In this document: positions 33,540 to 44,560 of the stretch, piece after piece
How positions within the stretch are numbered: the first letter of the stretch is position 1
Layout of the letters: each line of letters starts with the position of its first letter
Source: Coccinella septempunctata
Taxonomy: Eukaryota > Arthropoda > Insecta > Coleoptera > Coccinellidae
Assembly: GCF_907165205.1 (NCBI RefSeq)
Contig: NC_058198.1
Location: 10,331,001 to 10,395,000, forward strand
DNA length: 64,000 bases
Direction: 5' to 3'
Translations under genes and position numbers: made by a program
The notes under the pieces: model-generated
Database searches by the model: none
What the model saw: the letters and a program-made list of their open reading frames with translations, nothing else
Told to the model about the DNA's origin: nothing

Positions 33540-33753
33540 CTACAGATTACGCTGACGTGACGTGGGACCACGTGATTCAAAAATCTAACGAAGGACTTTG
33601 CGCGGTAGCGTTCAAATTGTTCTGACGTGACGTGGGAGTGAACGTCTAACATCACGTCAGAACAGTTTTAACGCTTCCGCGCAAAATCCCATGTTAGATT
33701 TTCGAATCATGCGCATTATGACTTGGCCCACGTCACGTCAGAGTACTCTGTAG
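33540..33753. mobile_element. 214 bp palindromic MITE
   Basis: The unit runs from ctacag to ctgtag and folds over nearly its full length. Matching arm segments include attcaaaaatctaac with gttagattttcgaat, ttgcgcggtagcgtt with aacgcttccgcgcaa, and gttctgacgtgacgt with atcacgtcagaac. The motif tgacgtgacgtggg occurs at 33553 and 33623 and inverted at 33727-33740, with a partial copy at 33651-33660. Target duplications are unclear. It has no coding capacity. Confidence 0.85.
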
Positions 33754-33834
33754 GCATTTTTATGATATCTCCTGACAAAGCATGTAAATTTTCGATGCTG
33801 AGGTACTCAACATATCTCCATCTCTCGTATAGGG

Positions 33835-34150
33835 TGCATCAAATCAATCACCAATGTTGCTCCGTTGATAATTTTCACAAAATAAGATGATAAATCGCCG
33901 GAAAATAATTATAGAGTCGGGTATTATAGCACGAAAAGCAATCAATTCGTATCAACTATGAGAGTGTGATGACAGCCACCCCTACAAACTTAAATGGGAA
34001 GGGGGTTGAGTGACACCTTGTTTTAAACATAATTCCATTGCCCTTTCAGAAATGGAGTACTCTTGATCTTTTCTGTTAGTACGTCGGAAAAATGAGAAGA
34101 AAAATGTCAAGTCTGTGGAGCGTGGTGGCCATTCTCTTCTAGAAATTCAT
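33835..34150 (-). pseudogene. Mariner/IS630-like transposase C-terminal trace
   Basis: The minus strand near 34110-34130 contains gaatggccaccacgctccac, reading WPPRS-D across a mutation. This is the WPPRSPDL(T/A) block with the third catalytic acid of IS630-like mariners. Eroded C-terminal sequence runs down to about 33835. The same block recurs more clearly at 39.97 kb. Confidence 0.5.
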
Positions 34151-35220
34151 AAAAAATGTCTCATTACTTTCATTTTTATTGCAACTCTGGCTATTATCGC
34201 TATTCTACTCTTCAATGTATGCAGTTTTGAAATGGAGATTCACAAGGTATTCCCCTAAGAGTAGCTAGGCTCAGCAGGTTTCATACAATTGCTATAGATG
34301 GAAGTACACAGTGTGCAACAACTGAAAATCCCGATGGTTTTGAGATTTCAAAAAATTCTGTTTCCATTAGAAACTCTTGAAAGTACTCCAGCCAGGCATG
34401 TAAACTTCGATGTATACCTACCAAAGAAACCCCATAGCTTTCTATGGCGTATGGATGTCTGGTGGTGGAATGATTTCCAGGGCTTAATTTAAATTCACCT
34501 CAGAAACATGTGCTCTTCCTATATTAATGCTATAAATACACGACAGAATCGAGTGTACCTTGAACATTACCAAACTTTCAACACTACTTCGGTTCCCAAT
34601 TTGGAATATATTAATGCTTCATTAAAGCATCATTATTATTCCCTGTAAGGCGAGAAATATCGAAAAACCCTACAGCGATAGGGTCTTACCGCGCTACTTC
34701 AATTTCCATCGTTTACTCCTCCTCTCTCAATATTTTGTCGGTGTCTATGAGACTCCCGAAGTAATGGAAAAATGACATAGCTACCTATGTATATCTAATC
34801 TCGTAAAATATGGCACAGGATGATCCCAGTCAGACTTTCAGTCATCTCCCAGTGAATTTCAAAGTACGTGCTACGAACGTAAGGGGGGACAGAAGGAATC
34901 GATGAAATATACAGAGTTTGTTCCGATTCATTTTTCATGCGGAATAATCCATAGGTGTCGAATTCCTAAATAATTTATACGCTTGCTTCCTGGAGTATCA
35001 TCGTGAATAATTCTGTGGCGGTGTATACCAGGAACTTGTGGGAGTTCCTGATAAATAATGTCACTTCTGTTTCAATTTGAATGGTGAATTTTGATCTTGG
35101 ATGCCGTTGAACTTTGGCGTCTTAAACTCATGTCTATCTACTAGGTGGTTAATCATTTTTTATATACCTACTTGCTCTATTTGGTAAAATAGGTAAAATC
35201 ATGTAATAATGAATATCCAG
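34151..35220. other. No gene recognised
   Basis: AT-rich spacer without convincing coding or repeat content. A 64-codon frame at 34298-34492 is unassigned. Confidence 0.35.
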
Positions 35221-35226
35221 CATATA

Positions 35227-35813
35227 CCTATAGGGTGAGTCTTTGACTCGTACAAATGTTATAACAGTAGATTCTTGAGGTCACAGAAAACTTTTTTCCT
35301 TTACCATTTTTTTCGAATCAGCTCGGTTGAACAGACACAGGCTGTTGCAAAAACCATAAAAAAATCATTTATTTGATGAATTTTTTTCGAACACAAGATA
35401 TCACCATGTCTTTCAGTTTTCTCATTATGACCATTACGTACCATGAAGATACCAAAAATTCAAAGAACCCAACTCTTGAAACTAAGTGTTGGACGCTGTC
35501 TAATGAATATTTGAACGTTGTGCAAAATAAAAGTATTCCTTATATTTTCTCGTATAATGCGCCGTTTTCGAGTAATTTGAACTCTGTTTGAAAGATCCAC
35601 ATATGTGGATTGTGACAGATTTACCAAGTTATTCTGAAGGTAATTTTGTTTTTTCAGGGGTAGCACAACTCATTATGAAAACTTAAGATGGCTTTATCTT
35701 TTTATCAGGGCTGAATCGAAAACAATGGTAAAGGTAAAAACTGTTTCTTTCGACCTCAAAAATCTGCTGTTGAAATATTTGTACGAGCCAAAGGTTTTGT
35801 CTACAGGTCTTTC
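35227..35813 (-). mobile_element. MITE family A, copy in minus orientation
   Basis: The left end agggtgagtctttgactcgt and the right end (atttgtacgagccaaagg, then a corrupted terminus) are inverted repeats of each other. The interior is the reverse complement of the 46.7 kb copy (for example tcgaacacaagatatcacca). The 72-codon frame inside is a by-product of the repeat, since its homologue in other copies is broken. Confidence 0.8.
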
Positions 35814-36049
35814 GGTTGCTAGTATTTCTGTCTGAAGACACTCCAGCCTAAGGACAGAGCATAGGTGATGCCTGACCTGTATTTACCAACACCAGCGCCT
35901 GTCGTGGTTTTTGAACAATCTGTGCAATGTTTTTATACATTTGCTTTTGGATTTGGGTTGTGTATTCCCTTTACCATTTCTCCTTTTTACATATTGAAAT
36001 TATCGATGATGCAATAATACTTCTAGGACGTTTGGAGTTCATTGCCTAA
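35814..36049. other. No gene recognised
   Basis: Short spacer, nothing identified. Confidence 0.3.
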
Positions 36050-36328
36050 AATTTCATTGACAAAAGAGCAGTACGGCTGACTGACCGCCCAACTAAAAAA
36101 ACCAAACAAGCTCTGGCATTGGAACTCCAGAGGACAGTTTCAGACTTGTCCATATGCAGCTACAAAAATGGTGCTAAGTACTGCCAGATTCTCAAGCTAC
36201 GTTATTCAATTCTTAACTCAAAGGTCAGTTCACCAAAAATCTTTCTGAAACAAGTTATTACAGTTGTAGACCCAAATGAATCGACCAGCAATCGTGCAAA
36301 CCAGTTGAAGCTATGTAAATCCATATAG
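36050..36328 (+). CDS. Unassigned ~92-codon reading frame
   Basis: Open from about 36050 (first ATG at 36119) to a stop at 36328. The product is basic and hydrophilic (VRLTDRPTKKTKQALALELQ, SDLSICSYKNGAKYCQILKL). It matches no repeat elsewhere in the window and no family I recognise. It may be a fragment of an element ORF, a pseudogene or chance. Confidence 0.2.
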   Translation, partial: NFIDKRAVRLTDRPTKKTKQALALELQRTVSDLSICSYKNGAKYCQILKLRYSILNSKVSSPKIFLKQVITVVDPNESTSNRANQLKLCKSI

Positions 36329-36409
36329 TGAAAGATTTTTTGGTAACATCTTCTCCTGAGAGCTCACAACAACAAGAAATGCTGTTATCCTATTAGGTCG
36401 TCCTCCGTT

Positions 36410-37310
36410 ACCGAGAATAAATCTACAAAATTACATAAAAAAAGAACAGACTTATAATTTCTTAGGGCTAATTGCGACTGTGTTCCCTCCTGTGACTGAA
36501 GAGACCCAACCCTGACCAACAGATCCTTCCACTCTCCAGGCATGTATTGTCACCAAACAGATCAGGCCGCCGCTGTATTCTTCTCGAGTCTCCATTATAA
36601 CTGTGCACCATAGACCTCCACTGTGACCTGTCTAACGCTAGTTGTTCCCAGTTATGATTGGCATTAACTGATTTTTGGGATTGATTTAGTGTATTCTTAA
36701 ACCGCTTATACTGGCCTCCTGGTTTCCGAGCTCTCTCTGTCAATTCGCCATACCGAGCTATTTTGGGGAGTCTTGTGTCTTGCATCCTAAGACTGTGGTC
36801 GCTCCATCTGAGTCGGGCCCTCGTTACTTGAGTCTCAATTGTTGTACAACTCGCGCGTTGCAAGACTTCTGCATTCGAAACTTTGTGGAACCATCTGATG
36901 TGCATTATCTATCTTAGATGAGGTTGTTGCGTTTGTTCAAGCTGTTTTATATGTCGCCTGTAGGGCATCCAGCTTTCGCTTCCGTAAAGAAGCGTTGGGA
37001 GGACGACTGCTTCGTAAACAGCTATCTTGGTCTTCAGATTGAGGTCGTGATTTTGAAACACTCGGACCTTTAGCTTCCAGAATGCCCGTGATGCCGAATT
37101 GATACGGTTGTGTATTTCCGTGTCTAGGTTAGCCCTAGTATTTATGAAGCTTCCCAAGTATTTGAACGGCTCGACCTGTTCTAGAGTTTCATTCTCCAGG
37201 CTGATATGTGTTTGAAGGCTTTCCGGTGGACATACCAGGATTTTGGTTTTGTTGATATTGAGTCCAAGACCTAAAGCTTCGTATAAACACATCGTGCATC
37301 AAGAGTAGAA
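36410..37310 (-). pseudogene. LINE family L-A 3' portion
   Basis: The minus strand starts near 37292 with LYEALGLGLNINKTKILVCP, then LENETLEQVEPFKYLGSFIN, RINSASRAFWKLKVRVFQNH and VLPTLLYGSESWMPYRRHIK. The second frame (36468-36905) continues VTRARLRWSDHSLRMQDTRL to the C-terminal finger, which here reads CLESGRICWSGLGLFSHRRE: the second Cys and last His are lost. The 3' UTR ends near 36410 without the (AATG)n tail. Inactive. Confidence 0.87.
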
Positions 37311-38525
37311 ACCTTTTGCAAGGTGCAGGTTGCTATTTCACGTGAATCTACATAGAGTTGTTTTCCGAATCAATTTTCTCCTGAGCTGCCAAATAAAATG
37401 AGATTATACGATAGTATAATGCTTATTCATTAATTATGTTTTTATTCCATGCCAGCATCCGAGAATTCATAGTTTTCTAAATGCCAATGCTGAAAGTTTT
37501 CCTTCCAAAATGCAAGAACTGGAGACCTTCCAATTGATACCCAGTAAACTTAGTTCCATTCAGTTCGGGTTATAGCAATCCACTCCTAGTATGCAAAGGC
37601 CGAAGTTCTATCTTCCAGAATATTCATGGCCATTTATAATTGCCGCATGGAACCAGAATTTCCGTTAAACATCTGATAAATTCGAATAGACAAGTTAGAG
37701 GCAGACTCCAGGACACGTATAAATGAACGGGACATTTGCGAATATACCGAATGTAGTAGCCTCACATCTGAGGGAATATTTGATGCGTCTGGCATTGATA
37801 TTCAAAGCGGAAAATATGAAAATGTAACCTTTATTCAATTTTATAACGCCCGAATGAACTAGGATATGTCAGATACTTCTCAAAAGGAAATTTCCTTGGA
37901 GATTCCATAGAGTATAGAGGAATCATTATGTAAATGCTCTGGAATATCATTCCTTCCTATGGTGAAAAATTTAGTTGTCGACTTCCTATATACATATATG
38001 CATTAGACTGTTTATTCAGAATTCAACTAGCAGGTTTTTTGGTTCAATATATGAAGGATTTTTATTAAATCAATAAATTTTCTGTTTTAATCCAGTATTT
38101 CTCTTTGATCGATTATCGAAATGAGTTGAGTTAATGAAATAACGTGAATTTTATATTTATTGAAAGAATTAATCATAATATCGTCAGTTATGCTATTAGT
38201 GGCATAAGAAGTGTAGGCGACTAAATAACCAATTATTGAAGATTCAATTCTTTCTTTCCTTACACTATAACTGGTTGCTGCATGGCGCTAAGAAAATGTG
38301 AATTCATCTGAATTTCGACTCTTAAATCGGAATTTAATGAAATTCTGAGATTGCAGTCGGTATTCAAATAAATTCCGACCATTTTTCAATTCCCAACAAT
38401 CCCAACTTTTATAGGGTTTTCTATGACGACGTGGATCATTTCATGAAATACAGTCTGTTTTCTCAACGAATATTCATATTTATAATACTGAGAATTATAA
38501 TTATGAGAATTGATATTGATGATTA
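37311..38525. other. No gene recognised
   Basis: AT-rich, with no readable frames above about 60 codons. Confidence 0.35.
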
Positions 38526-38530
38526 TGTAC

Positions 38531-38780
38531 ACAGGGTGTTCTTTGATATTGAGTTTTTTTATGAGAGGTCATAAAAAACGATATGCAGGGTTTTCGATAA
38601 AGGCTTGAATATTTTTTGTATATTCCGGATTTTTCAAACAATAATTTGTTTTCATAGGTACGAAATGCTCGTGAGGCTATAACAATGAACTTCTTTCAGT
38701 TTCCTTACGATGAGGTCATTTATCGCTGTTCTTTGATGAGTCAGTCATCTCCAGATATACTGAGGTATTTATAAGAGGAT
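38531..38780 (+). mobile_element. Possible MITE end (ACAGGGTG-type)
   Basis: The phrase tacacagggtgttctttgat is of the same form as starts at 49.89 and 57.55 kb and inverted ends at 14.3, 47.7 and 48.77 kb. The DNA that follows does not match those copies and no second end was found, so the extent is a guess. Confidence 0.3.
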
Positions 38781-38827
38781 TTAGGATTTGCGATATATGA
38801 ACACGTTGTTTCTTAATGAATATTAAC

Positions 38828-39498
38828 GGAGAGTCTTCGAATATTTTAACAGTGGAGTCTTGAGGTCAAAAGAAATACTTTTTTCTTAACCATTTTTCCA
38901 GAATCAGCTCGGTTTGGAAGATACAGGCTGTTAAAAAACCATAAAATAATGTTATTTTTCGTTCTTTCTCACAAACGGTTTTATCGAATGAAATGAATTT
39001 CGGAGAATAGTTTTTCATCTATTTGATCAATCTTCTTCGAATACAAGATATCACCCACGTCTTCCAGTTTTCTCCTTATGACCACTACGTACCAAAAAAA
39101 ATACCAAAAATTCAAAAAACTCTTGAAACTAAGTCAAAGTTGAAAGTTGAAACTATATCTAATGAATATTTGAGCTTTTTGTATAATGAAAGTATCCCTC
39201 ATATGTTCTCGTTTTCGAGTAATTTGACGTTCAAAAATTGAAAAGTATCTGTAAAATTTGAAAAATTGTGTACTTTGGCTGAATGCAACTCTGTTTAAAA
39301 GATCCACAGATGTGTAGTGTCACAGATTCAGCTAGTTATTCTGAAGATAATTTTGTTTTTCAAGGGGTGGCACAGTTCATCATGAAAATTTATATGGCTA
39401 TATCTTTTTCTCAGAGCCGAATCGGAAAAAAGTGTTTCTTTTGACCTCAAAAATCTACTGTTAATATATTTGTGTGAGTTAAAGACTCACCATGTAAA
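38828..39498 (-). mobile_element. MITE family A, copy in minus orientation
   Basis: Left arm (gagtcttgaggtcaaaagaa) and right arm (ttttgacctcaaaaatctac, then gagttaaagactcaccatgt) are inverted repeats. The interior matches 35.3-35.7 kb in order. The outer left terminus is eroded. Non-coding. Confidence 0.8.
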
Positions 39499-39825
39499 CA
39501 TAGTTTTGATGAATTAAGGGTAAAAAAAATTTCTTGGATATATTTTCTCCTTTGTTCACATGATGAGGTCACAGAAAAAAATCATAAATTGTGTTTGTAA
39601 TTACCTCTTCAGAAGAAAATAGATGATCCTCCATAATCACTGTGTACATAATATTCCTTATCGATTTTTATAGCGTCCTTCACGTATGAATAATAGTTTT
39701 TTTATAGAACAATGTGTATATCGAGAATTGACGGAGTTGTCATAGAACAGCCTGTAGGTATAAGATTTTCATATCGTTGTTATGATCTCTACATAGAAGG
39801 AAAGTAGAATTATAGACAATTATCT
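39499..39825. other. No gene recognised
   Basis: AT-rich spacer. Confidence 0.35.
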
Positions 39826-39829
39826 TCAA

Positions 39830-40070
39830 TCTTCAAATTCGGCCTCCCCGTTTTGGAAAATTCAACTTGAATTTCTAGGCTATTGGGCGTATTCCTACTT
39901 TCAATTCTGTTAAATCTCAGGGCTGTGTGTTTTATACACAACCGACTTTGAATGTCGAGAAAATCGAAAATATGCCAAGTCTGGAGAGCGTGGTGGCCAT
40001 TCAATCAGCCCTATTTCACCAATCCATTTCAGGGTTGTGCTCTGATCATTGCCTAGATAAGTAGTGGAGT
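39830..40070 (-). pseudogene. Mariner/IS630-like transposase C-terminal fragment
   Basis: The minus strand reads YLGNDQSTTLKWIGEIGLIE followed by WPPRSPDLAYFRFSRHSKSV and VYKTHSPEI, stop. This is the terminal part of an IS630-like mariner with the WPPRSPDL block around the third catalytic acid. N-terminal and earlier catalytic regions are absent. It lies head-to-head with a plus-strand fragment of the same domain type. Confidence 0.65.
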
Positions 40071-40077
40071 ACCAATT

Positions 40078-40300
40078 GAATGACCATCCTGCTCCCCAGA
40101 CTTGACACCTTTAAATTTCTTCCCTGGGGACATTCAAAGTCTTTTCATAATAAAGGAAGGGTTGATAAAATATCCTCATCAATGACCAAACCATCCTCAG
40201 CAACAAATGCTTACATTTGTTTCCATTGCTGACAGAAATGTAATGTGAAAAAATTTTTACCCTACACCTATCGTAAAGGGTGCAGGTCAAACTTCTCAAA
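40078..40300 (+). pseudogene. Mariner/IS630-like C-terminal fragment, opposite strand
   Basis: The plus strand reads CSPDLTPLNFFPWGHSKSFH (consensus SPDLTPLDFFLWG) and continues with a Cys/Lys-rich tail to about 40300. It directly abuts MITE A (starting 40303). Together with 39830-40070 it forms an inverted pair of tails of related transposases. Confidence 0.6.
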
Positions 40301-40302
40301 TA

Positions 40303-41000
40303 CAGGGTGAGTCTTTGACTGGTACAAATATTTTGAAACTAGATTATTGAGATCAAAAGAAATACTTTTTGTCCCTACCATTTTTTGCGAGTCGGCCCTG
40401 ATAAATATATAGCCATTTGAAATTTTCCTAATGAGCTGTGCCACACCTGGAAAATCAAACTTATCTTCAGAATGACTAGCTAAATCTGTAACAAGTGGAT
40501 CTTCTGAACAGGATTGTATTCAGCCAAATTACCCAATTTTTTAAATTTCACAGATACTTTTTGATTTTTGAACATCGAATTACACGAAAACGACGCATTA
40601 TGCGAGAAAATATGAAGAATACTTTTATTTTACACAACGTTCATATATTCATAAGCAAGGGTCCAACTCAGTTACAAGATTTGGGTTCTTTGAGTTTTCA
40701 GTATTTTTATGGTACGTTATGGCAATAATGAGAATTCTGAAAGACTTAGGTGATATCTTGTGTTCGAAAAAGATTGATCAAATAACTGAAAAACTACTTT
40801 CTGAAATTGATTTCATTCGATAAAACCGTTTGTGAGATAGAACTAAAAATAACATTTTTTAATGGTTTTCAACAGCCTGTATCTTTTACACCGAGCTGAT
40901 TCGGAAGAAATGGTAAAGAAAAAAAGGGTTTCTTTGGACCTCAAGAATCCACTCTCAAAATATTTCTCTCAAAGTCTCATAGAAATGATGACAAGTTGCT
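40303..41000 (+). mobile_element. MITE family A, copy in plus orientation
   Basis: It begins tacagggtgagtctttgact and carries the full interior (gatatagcc-like, tgagctgtgccacacctgga, cgaaaacgacgcattatgcg, tgatatcttgtgttcgaaaa). The right arm is eroded after aatccactctcaaaatattt. The frames of 60-77 codons inside are repeat sequence. Confidence 0.8.
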
Positions 41001-41042
41001 CAGTTCGAATTGAAAATTGGAGGTTCGAGCATTTTGTGCAAT

Positions 41043-42520
41043 AGGGTTAATGCCGAAGATATGAATTCGGTGCTCTACTTTTTACTCACTCTGTAGTTGG
41101 ACAATACCCAGGGAATAACTACATTTTCTACGGAAATCTATTTATTCCCTCATGGGTACCTTATTTTTTATGCTCGATTTCAGCGCTTTATTACGAGAAA
41201 CGATAAACCAACAGTAATAAATATTTTGAGAGGCAAATCCAGAGTTACGTCTTGAGAATTATCACTGTTTATATATCTTTTGGAATTGAAAGCAACCGGG
41301 AAATTCATCCCCAACTTTAACGTAGTGAAGACGTCAGCCATAACAACTCCGTCCCGAATAAAATCCCAACCCCTTCTGGAAGTGAGTAAAAATAGAAACC
41401 GTTAATTTAACGCTCGAATTGTTTGTGTTTTTCTGACAGCTCCGACGGAATTCGACCAGCAAAACGTCAATTATATCCCTCGGAAATTCCGAACGTCCCC
41501 GTTCCGATCCTGACCCATTCGACTGACTTGTCATACCTCGGGATCGGTGTTGCTATCCCCCATTTTTTTTAATCCTTCGGCGTTATCAATGATTCGAAAC
41601 AGCGGATCCAACCGCTATCGGGAGAACGTTTCCTTCCTGATTTCGTGATTTATGTATGGATTTTTCATTGTCTCTCCCTCATAGGGCGTCAGACACGCTG
41701 TACGTTACCGAATGTGGGTCCCCCGTTTTGACGTGGAGCAGTTTACACCGGCGGAAACTACAACACGTAGGAAAAATGATGGAAATATTGCGGGCGTACG
41801 CGATATCGTAGCGATGTAATTGAGGGTTTTGAGTCGATAAAATTTGACGGGCCTGCCAATATTCCCGTCTAGAACCCATTAGAGCGTTAAAACCTAATGT
41901 TCGTTTTCATATATAGCAGGGAGATATTATTTGAGAGTTAATTGCTTTTTTGTGTACTCCTCTACTGAAGCTATAACATAAATTTTATACCGAGTGAGTG
42001 AAAAGCAACGAAAACACCTTTGGTAAACTCTAGTTTGTATATAAATATCCGATTTAATTTTAATTTTCGCAACTCTTTGAAATTATTTATGATTGGGCAG
42101 GAACCTGTACGAGGGGTAGAATATAGTTGAAACCCTAGATGTTTTTGGTGGATCAACTTTTGAATTTATAGTTTCAAAGTTTCAGTTTATAGTTTGAAAA
42201 AAGGGTTAGACTTTACTATGACCTTAAAGTCTATTGCTACTCTCAATCAGAGCAGTTCTCATCACTGCGCCATCTACAGCTCGTTCTCCAGCTCCTGAGC
42301 TCAAATGAACTTCAGTATCTGGAATGGCTTCAAGGAAGCTATGTACTCGTTCACTCAATTTATCTGCAGCATATGGCACAGTATCGAAGGATGGTTTGAT
42401 TTTATAACTTTATACTCTGAAGTGTGGAAAGATGGTTTGCTTACCAGAAAACATGCTGTCAGATAGAATATTTCGTGGTTTTGTTGATGATAACAGCAGT
42501 AATTTCAAAACTCAAATGAA
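41043..42520. other. No gene recognised; GC-richer block inside
   Basis: 41.3-41.88 kb is less AT-rich than its surroundings, with minus frames of 66 codons (41334-41534, 41679-41879) that match nothing known to me. No repeat partner is seen in the window. Confidence 0.35.
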
Positions 42521-42522
42521 TA

Positions 42523-43920
42523 CTCATTCATTCATTCATTCATTCATTCATTCATTGCTGTATCCCGTTACCGGGAATAAATCTACAAAAAGACATAAGG
42601 GCTAATTGCGACTGTGTCCCCTTCTGTGACTGAACAGACCCAACCGTGACCTACACATCCCTCCACACTTCGGGCATAGATAGTCAGCGACCAGATCTGG
42701 CCGCCGCTGTATTCTTCTTGAGTCTCCATTATAACTGTGCACCATAGACCTCCACTGTGACCTGTCTAACGCTAGTTGTTCCCAGTTATGATTGGCATTA
42801 ACTGATTTTAGGGTTGATGTAGTGTATCCTTAAACCGCTTATACTGGCATCCTGGTTTCCGGGCTCCCTCTGTCAATTCGCCATACAGAGCTATTTTGGG
42901 AAGTCTTATGTCTTGCATCCTCAGAATGTGGCCGCTCTATCTGAGTCGGGCCCTCGTTACTTGAGGTCTCAATTGTTGTACAACTGCGCGTTGCAAGACT
43001 TCTGCATTCGAAACTTTGTGGAACCATCTGATGTGCATTATCTGTCTTAGATGACGTTGTTGCGTTTGTTCAAGCTGTTCAATATGTCGCCTGTAGGGCG
43101 TCCAGTTTTCGCCTCTGTAAAGAAGCGTTGGGAGGACGACTGCTTTGTAAACAGCTGTCTTGGTCTTGAAACACTCTGACCTTTAGCTTCCAGACTGCTC
43201 GTGATGTCGAATTCATACGGTTGTGTATTTCCGCGTCTAGGTTAGCCCTAGTATTTATGAAGCTTCCGAAGTATTTGAACTGCCCGACCTGTTCTAGACT
43301 TCCATTCTCTAGGCTGATATGTGTTTGAAGGCTTTCTGGCGGACTTTGCTTTTGTCGATATTGAGTCTAAGGCCTAAAGCTTCGTATAAATGTTTATAGG
43401 TGTCCAGCATTATCTGTATATCCTCTGGGCTGCAAAGTGCGCAGTCATCTGCATATTGAAGTTCGGTGATAAACTTTGAACGGGTTTTTGCTCGGAGGCG
43501 CTTCAGGTTGAATAGTCCTCCATCAAATCTGAATCTTATTACAACACCTCTTACAGGCATACTTATGTCAGCAATTATCGAGACAGCTATGGTGAAAATA
43601 TTGAACAGTGAAGGCGCTAACACGCATCCTTGTTTTATTCCAGAGTTTGTTAAGAAATGGTCGGTTGTAGAGCTATTATTCTGTATTCTAGCGGTGTTGT
43701 TGGTATGGAGGCTCTTGCACACTGCTGAGAATTTTTCTGGCACTCCAAGGCGTCCCATGATCTTCCAAAGCGCTCTTCGATTCACCGAGTCGAAGGCCTT
43801 ACTTAAATCGATGTAGACTGTATAGATCCTTGATTGCTGTTCACGGTCCTTCTCTTGCAGCTGTTGCAGTGTGAAAATTAGGTCCACCGTACCTCGATTT
43901 GGCCGAAAGCCGCACTGGGA
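42523..43920 (-). pseudogene. LINE family L-A, longest copy with RT core
   Basis: Minus strand. It enters at 43919 with CGFRPNRGTVD. The 192-codon frame 43309-43887 carries the RT palm: TVYIDLSKAFDSVNR (first catalytic Asp), NSGIKQGCVLAPSLF, FNLKRLRAKTRSKFI and LQYADDCALCSPEDI with an intact YADD. A small deletion (NIDKSKVRQ, where other copies have the TKI-x-V-x-PPES stretch) shifts the frame. The remainder to 42.6 kb follows the other L-A copies with stops. The 3' UTR ends in about eight ATTC/AATG units at 42523-42556, the longest tail in the window. In the family, RT copies the element's RNA at a nicked target. Confidence 0.9.
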
Positions 43921-44560
43921 TTAGGAAAACTTTGAATAACGGTCTTCCACAAGGATCAGTTTTAGCACCTCTTCTTTTCAATTTATATCTGTGTGATATC
44001 ACTACGACTTCTTCTGAGAAATTTATATACGCTGCTGATATTTCCCTCACATTCTGGCATTCTGATTTCAGATGTATAGATAAAAATCTATCTACAGATT
44101 TAGAAATTTTGAGGAATTACTTTTTCGAGTGGCGTTTGCGTCCTAACCCAAATAAAACCAACATCCTTCATAAACAAGCAGAAACTTCATGGGGTACTGA
44201 TGCAGCTACTCTCCCAACGGCAGCCCTAGCTTTGGTTTCTTCGGCTGCTGAATAATATTGGCCCGTTTGTTAATAGTGCTCATGTGCAAAAAATTGATGC
44301 ACAGCTGAATCTCTCCAAGAGAACTATAACTGGAACTATTGGATCTTCACCTATTCAATGGTTACCAGTTCTTTCAAACATTGTACCGCCTCATATTCGT
44401 AGACAGACTGCGGTTATGAACTCCTGGAATAAATTTCAATCCTTTCCCGACTCATTTCCAATTTTATCCTACATTCCAGAAAATACGATTCCTAGACTGA
44501 AGTGCTTCCGTTCGAAGAGTGGCTGCATCAGCACCCCATGAAGTACCAGCTAGTTTATGC
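43921..44560 (+). pseudogene. Jockey-type LINE RT relic with internal deletion
   Basis: The plus strand begins at the exact border of the L-A copy: RTGIRKTLNNGLPQGSVLAP, LLFNLYLCDITTT, then FIYAADIS, where the active-site YADD has become YAAD. LRPNPNKTNILHKQ is followed abruptly by LPTAALALVSSAAE and, in another frame, QLNLSKRTITGTIGSSPIQW and LPVLSNIVPPHIRRQTA. About 100 residues expected between the NPNKT and ALAL blocks are missing. Inactive through the mutated active site, deletion and stops. Confidence 0.82.

Noticed and set aside
35373..35591. 72-codon frame (and similar frames at 39.0, 40.5 and 47.2 kb) as a conserved protein
   Set aside because: The recurrence is due to MITE family A. 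The frames differ in start, length and phase between copies, so there is no protein conservation.
42523..42556. ATTC array as a CRISPR-like or satellite array
   Set aside because: It is a four-base microsatellite continuous with the 3' UTR of LINE L-A, and shorter versions end the other copies. It is a retrotransposon tail.
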